From contig CANKZJ010000006.1 in the NCBI GenBank assembly GCA_947488605.1, positions 71,822-135,821 on the forward strand: a DNA stretch of 64,000 nucleotides. The letters run 5' to 3'. Source of the stretch: an uncultured Paracoccaceae bacterium (GTDB taxonomy: Bacteria > Pseudomonadota > Alphaproteobacteria > Rhodobacterales > Rhodobacteraceae). A program made the position numbers and the translations under genes. Shown here piece after piece: positions 8,801 through 18,838 of this stretch. The first letter of the stretch is position 1. Each line of letters opens with the position of its first letter. The notes under the pieces were generated by a model that did not search any database, was not told where the DNA came from, and worked only from the letters and a program-made list of their open reading frames with translations.

Positions 8801-11106
8801 CAGAATCTCGTTGAGATTGTCACGTCAAAGCTGCGTGTCTCGTCCGCGTCCTGCACATCCAATGGCTCGGTAAAGTTAAACCGCAACGGACCGATTGGAG
8901 TTGTCCAGAAGATCGACAAACCGGCAACGGAGCGACCAACAAAGTCGTTCGAGATCACATCTTGACCGAACGTTTCGCCAACATCCCACACAGAACCGTA
9001 GTCGATAAATGCACCACCCGTGATCCCATATTCGCTAGGCAGGCCCAAAGGAAATTCAGTCTCAAGGCGCAAGACGGAGAACGCGTTGCCGCCCAAAGCA
9101 TCATCTGTAGCCGCATCGCGTGGCCCGATGCCGCCCGGTTCAAAACCACGCATCAAACGACTGCCCAAGAAGAACCTGTCCGTCACCCGGCTGTCGCCAT
9201 CTTGATAGCTCAGCAACCCACCTTCAAGCGTTGCACGCAGCGTGATCTCTTCGTTCAGGATTTTCGTCTCGGCACCAGCCAATGCTGTTGTCTTGATAAA
9301 CTGCGTATCGCCAAAACCAAACTCTTGCCCAAACCGCAGTACTATTCCCGCGTTGGGGTTCAGACCGGTACGGCGGTTGTCAAAGCTATAGGAATAGCCC
9401 AACGCATTGGTCCAAATCCCACCAAGATCACCTTCATTTTGAATGATGACACTTGCAAAGGGCGAGACATCGGTCAGATCGGTGTATTCCAAGGCATAGA
9501 AAAGCGACAACCGCCCCTCTTCGCTGACGGGAAAGCTCATCGCTGGGGTGATCCGGAAAGTTTCGGTATCATAAAGCGCGTTCTCATTGTCGGTCGTGCT
9601 GTAAGTCACATCGATTGAGCCGCGCAAATCACGTCCAAGCAACTGGGGCTCCGTAAAACCAAAGCTGAAGCGGCGGTTGGTCTCGGCGGTGGAAATATCA
9701 AAATCGAGCCGCTGACCACGTCCACCAAAATTATCCTGACGATAAGACGCCAACAGACCAAGCCCGGTATCGGTGTTGAAGTTTGCACCGAACGTCAGCG
9801 TACCAGTCGGTCCCTCCTGGACATCGACATCCACAATAACCTGACTGTCGGACGAACCCGCACGCGTGTCGACGTCAACACCTTGGAAGAAGCCAAGTGC
9901 GCGAATGCGCCGCGCACTTTCTTCGATCTCTCGGGGGTTCAGTGGATCACCTTCAACAGTGCGGAACTGGTTGCGGATCACGCGGTCAAGCGTTGTGCCA
10001 TTCCCCTCGATATCGATACGTTCAATGAACACACGCGGACCGGAAACTAATACATATTCGACGTTAACCGTCAGATCGCGAGGGTTGCGTGTGATACGCG
10101 GATCGACCTGCAAAAAGCTGATACCGCGCTGAACAGCCAGCCGCTCAATGCGATTGATGTCGGAATCAATTGGCACGGGTGAATATGTGGCACCACTGCG
10201 CACGCGCACGGAATCTTCAAAATCGGCGGCATTGACGCCATTTATCTCGCTTGAAACAGATACGTTGCCAAATGCAAACTGCTGCCCTTCACGCAAATTA
10301 TAGGTGACCAGATACGCATCGCGTTCGCGGGTCAAAGACACATCGACGTTCTGGATCACAAAATCCAAAAATCCACGCGAACGGTAGAAATCAGTCAGAA
10401 CTTCGCGGTCACGCGCCACGCGTTCAGGCGAAAACGTGTCACGACCAACAATTAGTCGGAAAATTCCTGCTTGTTTCGTTTCCAACACGCGCCGCAAGCG
10501 ACCTTCCGAGAAGGTTCTATTGCCTAAGAATGTAATCCGCTCAATCTCGGTAATTGCTGATTCGACCACCTCAAAGACCAGATCGACGCGGTTTTCGGAC
10601 TGCGGGATAATACGGGGCGTGACCGTCGCATTGATACGCCCTTGTCGGGCATAGGCTTCGGTGATGGCGGCTGTATCTGCCTCGGCTTGCGTTGGCGTAA
10701 AGACACGGCGCGGCTGTGACTGCACCAGTTGCAGCAAGTCGTTATCGCGTAAGCGCTCATTGCCTTCGATGTTGATGCGATTGATTGTGGGGTATTCCAC
10801 AACGCGGATCAGTAATTGATTGCCTTGAGGGATCAATTCGACACTTTCAAAAAGACCCGATGCGCGAATATCTTGCCCGGCTGCGTTCAACTGATCCGTT
10901 GAGAGACCAGCGCCTGCTTCGAGACCGCCAAAGGAAAGGATCGTGCCGTCTGCGACACGTTGGTTTCCTTCGATTGAAAATGCGTTGAAAGCAAAGTTTT
11001 GCGCCTGTGCACCACCGGCCATTAAGATGGTCATCGCAATCGCGACCCAAAACGACCGCAACGCGCCCAAACCATGCGCTGCAAAGCGCCCCACACTTGT
11101 CATCAT
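8800..11106 (-). CDS. bamA: Outer membrane protein assembly factor BamA
   Basis: Central outer-membrane component of the BAM complex, which folds and inserts beta-barrel proteins. After a signal peptide ending in GGAQAQ, five POTRA repeats occupy roughly the first half (for example IEGNQRVADGTI, IEGNERLRDNDL, FLGNRTFSEGRL). The C-terminal Omp85 barrel contains FFLGSRLMRGF, the RGF motif, and ends in the aromatic STRF. The frame is open upstream to a TTG at 11211, but twin ATG codons at 11106/11103 preceded by GGCGGTCGGA fit a normal signal peptide much better, giving 768 residues. It lies between rseP and the Skp-like gene. Confidence 0.95.
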   Translation of the reverse strand: MMTSVGRFAAHGLGALRSFWVAIAMTILMAGGAQAQNFAFNAFSIEGNQRVADGTILSFGGLEAGAGLSTDQLNAAGQDIRASGLFESVELIPQGNQLLIRVVEYPTINRINIEGNERLRDNDLLQLVQSQPRRVFTPTQAEADTAAITEAYARQGRINATVTPRIIPQSENRVDLVFEVVESAITEIERITFLGNRTFSEGRLRRVLETKQAGIFRLIVGRDTFSPERVARDREVLTDFYRSRGFLDFVIQNVDVSLTRERDAYLVTYNLREGQQFAFGNVSVSSEINGVNAADFEDSVRVRSGATYSPVPIDSDINRIERLAVQRGISFLQVDPRITRNPRDLTVNVEYVLVSGPRVFIERIDIEGNGTTLDRVIRNQFRTVEGDPLNPREIEESARRIRALGFFQGVDVDTRAGSSDSQVIVDVDVQEGPTGTLTFGANFNTDTGLGLLASYRQDNFGGRGQRLDFDISTAETNRRFSFGFTEPQLLGRDLRGSIDVTYSTTDNENALYDTETFRITPAMSFPVSEEGRLSLFYALEYTDLTDVSPFASVIIQNEGDLGGIWTNALGYSYSFDNRRTGLNPNAGIVLRFGQEFGFGDTQFIKTTALAGAETKILNEEITLRATLEGGLLSYQDGDSRVTDRFFLGSRLMRGFEPGGIGPRDAATDDALGGNAFSVLRLETEFPLGLPSEYGITGGAFIDYGSVWDVGETFGQDVISNDFVGRSVAGLSIFWTTPIGPLRFNFTEPLDVQDADETRSFDVTISTRF

Positions 11107-11211
11107 TCCGACCGCCTGTGCAAAGTTCCCAGTTGCTTTCGGAGTAGCGGCAATAAGATGGGATGTCAAAACGACAAGCATGTCATTTTGGCATCTTCTG
11201 TGATCATTCAA

Positions 11212-12546
11212 TCAAGGGCACAGGATCGTGTCGTTCAGGATGGTAAATGACATCAATGACAAGATCAGGCCCAAGCCCACAAACATAAAGACCTGCACGG
11301 CACGGTCGCTCGGCTTGCGGCGCGCAACGGCCTCATAGGCATAAAAAACAAGGTGCCCGCCATCAAGGACCGGAATGGGGAAAAGGTTGATCAATCCAAC
11401 AGCCGCAGATAACGCGCCAATAAACCAGATAAAGCTTTGCGCACCCTGCTCTGCCATCGACCCACTGGTTTCGGCAATGCCGACCGGACCGGACAGGTTA
11501 CAGGTCGAAATCTGCCCGAAAAGAATGTGCTGCATCGCCGAAAGCGATGTTGTCACCGTGTTCCAAAGTCCCTGCGCACCAAGCGATGTGGCTTCCCAAA
11601 GACCGATATTTTCAGTGCGTTCATTAAAGAAAATTGTCCCGGTGATCCCAACCAGCCAACGCGTCTCAAAACCACCTTCTGCGGTTGGCAGATCGACACG
11701 CCTTGGCGCGATCGTCTTCTCAAACGTCTGACCGTCACGCCAGATCGTGAAATCGAGTGCACCGCCATCTGCCGCAAGGACGGCTTCCTGTACTTGTGAA
11801 AACGCAAAAACCGGTTCGCCGTTAATGGCCGTAATGACGTCATCAACCTTCAGGTCAGCATCGTCAGCCGCTGACCTTGGGCTAATGCTTTGTACCGACG
11901 CTGGAAAATAATACGGGCCCTCAACGACAATCTCGTCGCCGTCACGCAGAACGGTATAGTTGATACGCTCTTTCAACGCGACACGGTCCGCCATGCTTTC
12001 AGTCGCATTGGGATCGTCAAACAGTTCATCTTCGGCAGCGATCATGACATCGCCGTCACGCAGTTCAGTGGAAAAACTGGGGGGCAGTGGCCGTAACTCA
12101 CCAAATGTGAGCGGATCAACAGCGCGGCCTTGATACATGATAGAGCCTGCAAAAATCGCAATTGCGAGGACAAAGTTGAACACCGGGCCCGCCGCAACCG
12201 TTGCCGTGCGTGCCCAAAGTGGTGCTCCAAGCATCGTGCGACGCGCGTCAACTTCACTAACCGATCCATCGCTACCGACACTGGCGGCGTTGGCATCACC
12301 CAAAAACTTGACATAGCCGCCCAAAGGCAAGGCCGCGACCTGCCACGTGGTGCCGCGCTGATCGACGCGGCTGTAAATCACCGGACCAAAGCCAAGTGAA
12401 AAAACCTCAGCATGGATGCCGCACCAGCGACCGACGATGTAGTGACCGTATTCGTGGATCGCCACGATGACAGACAACGCGACAACAAACGCGACGATCA
12501 TAAAGGCGAAGTTACCGAACATCGGCACAAATTGCATCAGATCCAA
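11212..12546 (-). CDS. rseP: Site-2 zinc metalloprotease RseP
   Basis: Intramembrane protease that cleaves anti-sigma factors and signal peptide remnants in the inner membrane. The 444-residue protein has the zinc site AIHEYGHYIVGR in the first helix, the third ligand region NLFPIPVLDGGH in the C-terminal helices, and PDZ sequence in the middle (the clearest around SPRSAADDADLKVDDVI, residues ~215-235). Four membrane segments are visible. It sits between dxr (4-base gap) and bamA, its conserved place. Confidence 0.95.
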   Translation of the reverse strand: MDLMQFVPMFGNFAFMIVAFVVALSVIVAIHEYGHYIVGRWCGIHAEVFSLGFGPVIYSRVDQRGTTWQVAALPLGGYVKFLGDANAASVGSDGSVSEVDARRTMLGAPLWARTATVAAGPVFNFVLAIAIFAGSIMYQGRAVDPLTFGELRPLPPSFSTELRDGDVMIAAEDELFDDPNATESMADRVALKERINYTVLRDGDEIVVEGPYYFPASVQSISPRSAADDADLKVDDVITAINGEPVFAFSQVQEAVLAADGGALDFTIWRDGQTFEKTIAPRRVDLPTAEGGFETRWLVGITGTIFFNERTENIGLWEATSLGAQGLWNTVTTSLSAMQHILFGQISTCNLSGPVGIAETSGSMAEQGAQSFIWFIGALSAAVGLINLFPIPVLDGGHLVFYAYEAVARRKPSDRAVQVFMFVGLGLILSLMSFTILNDTILCP

Positions 12547-12550
12547 AGTG

Positions 12551-13720
12551 TTATCCCAACTGGCTGATGGCTTCGCCTGCGTAAATGCGGGCCAGCCTGT
12601 CTGTCTCTAAGACATTATCTAGGGTGATACTGGCATTTTGCAGCCCACCACCAGATGACATTTTGTCGAGCGTCACATCAACAACGCGCGACATGTCTAA
12701 AAATCCAATGTCACCGGCAATGAAACCATCCAAAGCCCGCTCTTTTGCGGCATTAAACACAGCACCTGACAAACCGCCCTCTGTCATCACGCGTTTCGCG
12801 ATGCCTAACGCAGGATAGCGCGCATCATCAGGTGCCTCAAACGTCAGGCTACCGATCTTTGCCAGATCGAGCCGTTCAACAGGCAAGTGTTTGCGTTCCG
12901 GCCAGTGTAAAGCATAGCCAATCGCATGCCGCATATCAGGCGGCCCAACATGTGCCATAAGGGCACCATCGTTAAAGCCAACCATTGCGTGAATAAGACT
13001 TTCACGGTGAACCAAGACCTCGATCATATCGGGTGAGACGTTAAAGAACTCTTTCGTCTCAATAAGCTCCATCGCTTTATTAAACATAGATGCGCTATCA
13101 ATCGTAATGCGCTGACCCATGTCCCAATTTGGATGGCTTGACGCCTGGGCCAAGGTGGCCGTCGCCAGTTTTTCAATCGGCCAATCGCGAAATGCACCAC
13201 CGCTTGCGGTGATAATGACCCGTTCTACGGCGGCCATATGTTCACCAACCAACGCCTGAAAGACGGCGGAGTGTTCGCTATCTACGGGCAGAACTGTCGC
13301 GCCATGCGCCTTTGCCCGCCCCAATAACAGCGGTCCTGCGGTCACCAACGATTCTTTGTTTGCAAGCGCCAAAGTCGTGCCGTGCGACAACGCCTCAAGA
13401 CCCGGAACAAGACCAGCAGCGCCCACAATCGCCGATAGTGCCCAATCAACGGGTCGTGCGGCGGCTTGGGCAATCGCATACGGTCCAGCTGCGACTTCGA
13501 CATCCGTATCCGCCAGCAAGTCTTTCAATTCGTTGTAAGATTCAGGATAGCAGGTCACCGCCAAATCCGCATTCAGCTTGCGCGCATCGGCGGCCAATTG
13601 GCCGACATTCCGTCCGCCCGTCAGGGCAACAACATCATAACTCGCAGCATCCCGGGCCACCAAATCAAGCGCGCTTTGACCAACAGACCCCGTCGCACCA
13701 AACACCGTGATCCGCCTCAA
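12551..13720 (-). CDS. dxr: 1-deoxy-D-xylulose 5-phosphate reductoisomerase
   Basis: Converts DXP to MEP with NADPH, the committed step of non-mevalonate isoprenoid synthesis. The 389-residue protein shows the N-terminal NADPH-binding ITVFGATGSVGQSAL, the metal/substrate segments PVDSEHSA and TASGGAFRD, and HPNWDMGQRITIDSASM. It overlaps cdsA by four bases and is followed by rseP after four bases, so the three are translated together. Confidence 0.97.
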   Translation of the reverse strand: MRRITVFGATGSVGQSALDLVARDAASYDVVALTGGRNVGQLAADARKLNADLAVTCYPESYNELKDLLADTDVEVAAGPYAIAQAAARPVDWALSAIVGAAGLVPGLEALSHGTTLALANKESLVTAGPLLLGRAKAHGATVLPVDSEHSAVFQALVGEHMAAVERVIITASGGAFRDWPIEKLATATLAQASSHPNWDMGQRITIDSASMFNKAMELIETKEFFNVSPDMIEVLVHRESLIHAMVGFNDGALMAHVGPPDMRHAIGYALHWPERKHLPVERLDLAKIGSLTFEAPDDARYPALGIAKRVMTEGGLSGAVFNAAKERALDGFIAGDIGFLDMSRVVDVTLDKMSSGGGLQNASITLDNVLETDRLARIYAGEAISQLG

Positions 13721-14523
13721 AAGACAACTCCCGGCACATCAACGATGTCGGCGACAATGATCAAAAACAGTGATGCCCCCAAAAGCGCGTCAAACCGATC
13801 AAACAGCCCACCATGACCAGGGATCAAAGTTGAGCTGTCTTTCACACCCATCCGGCGTTTCAGCGCACTTTCGGCTATATCGCCCATTTGTCCTGCAAAA
13901 CTCAGCACCATTGAGATCACAATCACCCAAAGCCCGGCGTCCGTGAAAAACGTAAAGATAAAGCCAACAATCGCTGCACCGATCCAACCAGCGACGGTGC
14001 CGCTCCATGTTTTCTTGGGGCTAATCTTGGGCCAGAATTTGGGGCCACCAAAGGATTTTCCCGCGAAATATCCAAAAATATCCGTCACGATGACAACGGA
14101 CATCAGCCATAAAATCCAGGTAAAACCATAGTCTTCGCGGAAATGCACAAGGCCCCAACCTGCCAGTTGAATGCCCAATGCGAAAACAAAAAAGGTCTTC
14201 ACTTCCGTCTTCAGCTGCGTGGCACCAATCACGGGCACAAACAGGAACAAAAGCATGCCCCACAATGTCCCTTCCGCCAGTTGCCCCGACATAATCGACG
14301 CAACAAGGGCTGCCAAAAGCATCCCCTTGGTCGGCTCCTTTGGCCGGATCATCATCCAGAGTTCCCAGACCATGACGCCCGTGACAAACACCACAAGCAT
14401 TTGAAACCAAACACCACCAAGAATAACACCAATCGCCCCAACAAAGACCATCGCGGCGCTTGAAATCAAACGAACTGTCAGATCATCCCATTTTGCGGGC
14501 GTTGGAGGCGGTGCGTCGCTCAT
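13717..14523 (-). CDS. cdsA: Phosphatidate cytidylyltransferase
   Basis: Forms CDP-diacylglycerol from phosphatidate and CTP at the inner membrane, feeding phospholipid synthesis. The 268-residue polytopic protein ends with the CDP-diglyceride synthetase signature (SALKRRMGVKD, then PGHGGLFDRFD, residues ~222-250), including the Asp residues that bind metal. The cytosolic N-terminus is Pro-rich. It follows uppS by two bases and overlaps dxr by four. Confidence 0.96.
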   Translation of the reverse strand: MSDAPPPTPAKWDDLTVRLISSAAMVFVGAIGVILGGVWFQMLVVFVTGVMVWELWMMIRPKEPTKGMLLAALVASIMSGQLAEGTLWGMLLFLFVPVIGATQLKTEVKTFFVFALGIQLAGWGLVHFREDYGFTWILWLMSVVIVTDIFGYFAGKSFGGPKFWPKISPKKTWSGTVAGWIGAAIVGFIFTFFTDAGLWVIVISMVLSFAGQMGDIAESALKRRMGVKDSSTLIPGHGGLFDRFDALLGASLFLIIVADIVDVPGVVF

Positions 14524-14525
14524 AA

Positions 14526-15251
14526 TTAGGCCCGGATAGCCCCAAAGCGGCGTTCGCGCTTACCAAAGCCCTGAAGGACTTTGGCAAATTCGTTCGGGGT
14601 AAAATCGGGCCAAAGCGTATCGACAAATTCATATTCTGCGTAAGCTGACTGCCAAAGCAGGAAATTCGAAATCCGCGCTTCACCACTGGTCCGGATCACA
14701 AGATCAGGATCAGGCAAAACATGCGTATCAAGGAACTGCGCGAGCGTTTCCGCATCCACATCATTGTGCGTCAAACGCCCCTGTTCGACCTCGTAGGCCA
14801 GACGTTTGGCGGCGCGGGTCACTTCATCCCGCCCGCCATAATTCAATGCCACTGTCAAATGAACACGGTCGTTCTGCGCTGTGCGCAACTCTAATTCGTC
14901 CATCAAACTTACGAGTTTGTCGTCAAGACGAATACGATCACCGATAAAACGGACGCAAACGCCACTTTTGAATAGCTCTTCAGCTTCACGCTCAAGGTAG
15001 ATGCGAAACAGGCTCATGATGCCTGCGACTTCGGTTTGTGTGCGTTTCCAGTTTTCTGTCGAAAAAGCAAATATCGTCAGGTATTTCACGCCAAGATCAG
15101 GGCAAGCCTTTACGATCTCTTTTACACGTCGTGCACCGGCGTGGTGACCAAAAAGGCGTGGACGTCCACGCTGCACGGCCCAACGGCCATTCCCATCCAT
15201 GATAATCGCAACATGAGCGGGTGCTGTATTCGCGTCTGCATCCTTGGGCAT
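14526..15251 (-). CDS. uppS: Undecaprenyl diphosphate synthase
   Basis: Adds isopentenyl units to farnesyl-PP to make the C55 carrier lipid for cell-wall synthesis. The 241-residue protein has the cis-prenyltransferase motif IMDGNGRWA with the catalytic Asp at about residue 18, the FAFSTENWKR segment, and the C-terminal RTSGEARISNFLLWQ block. It is located between frr (30-base gap) and cdsA. Confidence 0.97.
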   Translation of the reverse strand: MPKDADANTAPAHVAIIMDGNGRWAVQRGRPRLFGHHAGARRVKEIVKACPDLGVKYLTIFAFSTENWKRTQTEVAGIMSLFRIYLEREAEELFKSGVCVRFIGDRIRLDDKLVSLMDELELRTAQNDRVHLTVALNYGGRDEVTRAAKRLAYEVEQGRLTHNDVDAETLAQFLDTHVLPDPDLVIRTSGEARISNFLLWQSAYAEYEFVDTLWPDFTPNEFAKVLQGFGKRERRFGAIRA

Positions 15252-15281
15252 TGAGGCCCCCTTTTGACCAAAAATCGCGGC

Positions 15282-15845
15282 TTAAACTTGCATGATTTCG
15301 GCTTGTTTCGCTTCGATGGTCTCATCGACAAGTTTGATATGCGCGTCTGTGATTTCTTGCACGGCGGCTTCCCAGAACTTCTGATCATCTTCGCCAAGCC
15401 CGTCGGACTTTGCCTTTTTGATCTGGTCCATGCCATCGCGGCGCAAGTTCCGGATCGATACGCGGGCGCTTTCGCCGTAGTGGCCAGCGACTTTGCCCAA
15501 CTCCCGGCGCCGCTCTTCGTTAAGCTCTGGAATAGGCAGCATGATGATCGTACCGTTCAGTTGAGGATTGATCCCCAAGCCGCTCTCGCGAATGGCTTTT
15601 TCAACTTTGCCTACCAACGCTTTGTCCCAAACGTTGATCGTGACCATCCGTGGCTCTGGCACGTTCACCGTACCCACCTGATTGATCGGTGTCATAGATC
15701 CATAAGCATCGACCATAACAGGTTCCAGCATGGACCCCGAGGCGCGGCCCGTGCGCAAAGACGCAAGTTCTACGCGCAAATTGGCGATCGCCCCTTCCAT
15801 ACGGCGGGTCAGATCATCGGTATCAAGTTCAAAATCGTCAGACAT
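15282..15845 (-). CDS. frr: Ribosome recycling factor
   Basis: Works with EF-G to split post-termination ribosomes. At 187 residues it has the usual size. Family segments visible are [29 protein letters not shown], and the C-terminal three-helix bundle with [13 protein letters not shown]. It is preceded by pyrH, with a 155-base gap in which no gene or clear terminator is seen, and followed closely by uppS. Confidence 0.97.
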   Translation of the reverse strand: MSDDFELDTDDLTRRMEGAIANLRVELASLRTGRASGSMLEPVMVDAYGSMTPINQVGTVNVPEPRMVTINVWDKALVGKVEKAIRESGLGINPQLNGTIIMLPIPELNEERRRELGKVAGHYGESARVSIRNLRRDGMDQIKKAKSDGLGEDDQKFWEAAVQEITDAHIKLVDETIEAKQAEIMQV

Positions 15846-16000
15846 GTCTTCATTGCTCTTATTTTCTTTGACGCTTGGTCAAGTTTTCATCGTTCTAGGC
15901 CAAAGAGATAGACTTGTATAGTCAGGCAAATCTGACCTTTTTGTGCACTTCGTGTGCAGTTGTGCCGCTTTTGCTGAAAAGAATTGAGCCCACGGACACT

Positions 16001-16726
16001 TTAGTCTTTCACAATGGTATATGTGCCCTCGCCGGCCAAAATACCTTGGAAGCCACCGGGTTCGTCCAATGAAAACACGATAATTGGCAAGTGATTGTCG
16101 CGCGCCAAAGCAATCGCGCTGGCATCCATGACGCCCAGATGCTTTTGCAACACCTCGTCATATGTCACTTCGTTATAGCGTACTGCATCGTCATGTTTGG
16201 CTGGGTCTTTGTCATAAACGCCATCTACCTTGGTGCCTTTGAAGATGGCCTCACAGGCCATCTCGTTTGCGCGCAAGGTCGCGGCCGTATCTGTCGTAAA
16301 ATACGGGTTTCCCGTACCGGCTGCAAAGATACAAACCCGCTTTTTCTCAAGGTGGCGCACGGCGCGGCGGCGAATGTAGGGTTCAGCCACTTCGTTCATC
16401 GTAATCGCAGAGATGACGCGTGTGTGAATTCCCAATTCCTCCAATGCCGATTGCATCGCCAGCGCGTTCATCACCGTGGCAAGCATACCCATGTAGTCAG
16501 CTGTCGTGCGCTCCATCCCCTGGGCAGATCCTTGAAGTCCGCGAAAAATATTGCCGCCCCCGATCACCATGCAAATCTCGACGCCGAGGTCGTGCACTGA
16601 TTTCACTTCACGGGCGACCCGCTGCACGGTTGGCGGATGTAAACCAAATGAGGTGTCCCCCATCAGCGCCTCACCCGAGATCTTGAGCATCACACGTTTA
16701 TATGCCGTTTTCTCAGTGTCGCTCAT
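16001..16726 (-). CDS. pyrH: Uridylate kinase (UMP kinase)
   Basis: Phosphorylates UMP to UDP; bacterial hexameric amino-acid-kinase fold. Diagnostic stretches are [24 protein letters not shown] and the ATP-binding [17 protein letters not shown] at 16738 is in frame, but GGGGGA lies just ahead of the ATG at 16726, making that the better start and giving 241 residues. It is the first gene of the minus-strand envelope run and diverges from miaA. Confidence 0.96.
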   Translation of the reverse strand: MSDTEKTAYKRVMLKISGEALMGDTSFGLHPPTVQRVAREVKSVHDLGVEICMVIGGGNIFRGLQGSAQGMERTTADYMGMLATVMNALAMQSALEELGIHTRVISAITMNEVAEPYIRRRAVRHLEKKRVCIFAAGTGNPYFTTDTAATLRANEMACEAIFKGTKVDGVYDKDPAKHDDAVRYNEVTYDEVLQKHLGVMDASAIALARDNHLPIIVFSLDEPGGFQGILAGEGTYTIVKD

Positions 16727-16831
16727 GGCGTCCCCCAACTGTCTGATATGTTAGCGCGCAAAATGTCTTAAAATACGTCCGGGTTCAATGGCAGCTTGCC
16801 CATAATTGTCACAAACGGCATGAAAGCGGGC

Positions 16832-17719
16832 ATGATACCAATCCAACCTCACCAACCAGTGCTGATTGCGGGGCCAACAGCCTCTGGCAAATCGGCACTT
16901 GCCCTTGAAATTGCGCGTGTTCAAGGCGGTGTCATTGTGAACGCTGATGCATTGCAAGTTTTTGATGGCTGGCGGATTTTGACCGCGCGGCCTGACGATA
17001 CAGACCTAGCAGTGGCGCAACACCAGCTTTATGGCCATGTCCCTTTCGATGCCGATTATTCAGTGGGTCATTGGCTGCGCGATGTGACGCCGTATCTGAC
17101 CGGATCAACCCGTCCGATCATCGTTGGCGGGACGGGACTGAATTTCAATGCCCTGACCCAAGGGCTTGCGGAGATACCCGCCACCCCGCCAGCTATTCGC
17201 GAAAAGGGCAACGCGATCCCGCTTGACCATTTGTTGGCCGCGTTAGACGACACCACCCGCGCCCGGATCGATATCCAAAACCGCATGCGTGTCCAACGCG
17301 CGTGGGAAGTGTTTGAGACAACCGGCAAGCCCCTCGCGGACTGGCAAGACGATACGCCGCCACCACTTTTGCAGCAATCAGACGCCGTTTGCATGACGCT
17401 GGATGCACCCAAAGACTGGTTGAACGACCGGATCGCGCGACGCTTTGACATTATGCTGGCGCAAGGCGCTTTGGCAGAAGCCGAAGCGATGATGCCTACT
17501 TGGAACCCGGCGCATCAATCATCCAAGGCCATTGGTGCCCCAGAACTGATCGCGCATTTGCGCGGAGAGCTTAGCCTCGATCAAGCGCGCGAAGCCGTGA
17601 TCGTTGCAACACGGCAATATGCCAAACGGCAGCGCACATGGTTCCGGTCGCGCCATAAGGCATGGCATCAGATCCCTGCGGACGCCACTGACTTATCTGC
17701 AACACTGCGATTCGCGTAG
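16832..17719 (+). CDS. miaA: tRNA dimethylallyltransferase
   Basis: Transfers a dimethylallyl group to A37 of tRNAs reading UNN codons. The P-loop [10 protein letters not shown] is about residue 12-21, followed by [13 protein letters not shown], the GGTGLNF segment, and C-terminal [12 protein letters not shown]. Of three in-frame starts (TTG 16796, ATG 16820, ATG 16832) the last is chosen because it places the P-loop at the usual distance from the N-terminus; no ribosome binding site decides it. The protein is then 295 residues. It diverges from pyrH. Confidence 0.93.
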   Translation: MIPIQPHQPVLIAGPTASGKSALALEIARVQGGVIVNADALQVFDGWRILTARPDDTDLAVAQHQLYGHVPFDADYSVGHWLRDVTPYLTGSTRPIIVGGTGLNFNALTQGLAEIPATPPAIREKGNAIPLDHLLAALDDTTRARIDIQNRMRVQRAWEVFETTGKPLADWQDDTPPPLLQQSDAVCMTLDAPKDWLNDRIARRFDIMLAQGALAEAEAMMPTWNPAHQSSKAIGAPELIAHLRGELSLDQAREAVIVATRQYAKRQRTWFRSRHKAWHQIPADATDLSATLRFA

Positions 17720-17788
17720 CACTCAGGCGATTGATTCCAAACGGCTTTCTGGTCAGACTTGTGAAAAATCAACATTGAGGCAAAGTTG

Positions 17789-18604
17789 ATGACCATGATG
17801 ACCCCCGTTCAACCAGCCCTGTCGCTGGCCCCTTTAACCTATGGCGGACCCGCTGCGCGCTGGCGCACCGAAGCCATGCGCAGCCATGCATCCGGGCGCC
17901 TGATCCATATCACCAAAGGGCAAGGCCGGATCACCGTGGCAGGCCTGACAAACGGCTATGGCCCAAATAACGTGATCTATGTGCCGCCCCACACAATGTA
18001 TGGTCTAGAGGTTGGGCAAACCGTTTTTGGGCAAATCCTGACGCTACCGGATGTCACCGATTGGCCATCGACGCCATTTCATCTGCGTCTTTTGGACGTT
18101 GACCCACAAAAGGAACTCGTTTCGCTGATTGAGGCGATTGAGCGCGAACTTCAACCAAGCGGAGATTTACGCGCGGCGAAATGTCACTTAGGGCTGTTGA
18201 CCATTTTCGTAGAGCGCCAGCTGAACAACCGCGACCCGGCAACGATTGACGCGCGGCGTGGTTCGGCGGCTGGCAAACTGGTGGCACGCTATACGACCAT
18301 GATCGCGCATAACTTCCACTCTGACCGCAGCGTGTCCGATTACGCCGAAGCCCTCAAAGTGACGCCGACGCATTTAACCCGCAGTTGCCGCAAGACCTGT
18401 GGTCGCTCTGCCCTGTCGTTGTTGAATGATCGCATCCACTTTGAGGCGTGCGAGCTGCTCAGGCAGACGCGCACGCCCATCCAAGAGATTGCACAGTCTC
18501 TCGGCTTTCAATCTTCGGCTTATTTCACGCGTAGCTTTTTGCAAAAGGCAGGCCAAACGCCCTCTGATTTTCGGCGTATGAATGCCCGGATGCCGCGCCG
18601 CTAA
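17789..18604 (+). CDS. AraC-family transcriptional regulator
   Basis: A 271-residue protein with an N-terminal cupin-like sensing region (residues ~20-100, GRLIHITKGQGRITVAG) and a C-terminal double helix-turn-helix. Here TPIQEIAQSLGFQSSAYFTR and the QTPSDFRR end match the AraC consensus (A..LGF.....F.R.F....G.TP..FR). GAGGC lies eight bases ahead of the ATG at 17789. It is upstream of and on the same strand as the ABC importer operon, so it is the obvious candidate regulator of that operon, although the ligand is unknown. It may also act elsewhere. Confidence 0.88.
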   Translation: MTMMTPVQPALSLAPLTYGGPAARWRTEAMRSHASGRLIHITKGQGRITVAGLTNGYGPNNVIYVPPHTMYGLEVGQTVFGQILTLPDVTDWPSTPFHLRLLDVDPQKELVSLIEAIERELQPSGDLRAAKCHLGLLTIFVERQLNNRDPATIDARRGSAAGKLVARYTTMIAHNFHSDRSVSDYAEALKVTPTHLTRSCRKTCGRSALSLLNDRIHFEACELLRQTRTPIQEIAQSLGFQSSAYFTRSFLQKAGQTPSDFRRMNARMPRR

Positions 18605-18639
18605 ACGATCTCTTACGCCGCAATGCAGCATCAAAGCGC

Positions 18640-18670
18640 TTTGGGTTCAACCCCCAAAATGTCGTTTTTT
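18640..18670 (+). terminator. Weak possible terminator after the AraC gene
   Basis: A 6-bp stem (TTTGGG / CCCAAA) with a 7-base loop is followed, after six unpaired bases, by six T. It lies 36 bases after the AraC stop. The stem is short and the T run is not adjacent, so this is only suggestive; it would separate the regulator from the importer operon. Confidence 0.3.
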
Positions 18671-18838
18671 GAATAGTATTGTGTCGCATTTGTTATCCAA
18701 ATTTCGAAACGTTCGGTTGACCTCTGCTCAAAAATTGTGCCGAATGGCTTCTGGGCGGGATGTTGCTTCAAAGATAGCGGACGACTATCGGTGACAGCAA
18801 CTATCCCGGCAATAATAATGTGTCACAGGGAGAAACGA

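Noticed and set aside
18717..18745. Promoter TTGACC-N17-CCGAAT before the ABC importer
   Set aside because: The -35 is good but the -10 is poor; an activator-dependent promoter is possible but not shown.
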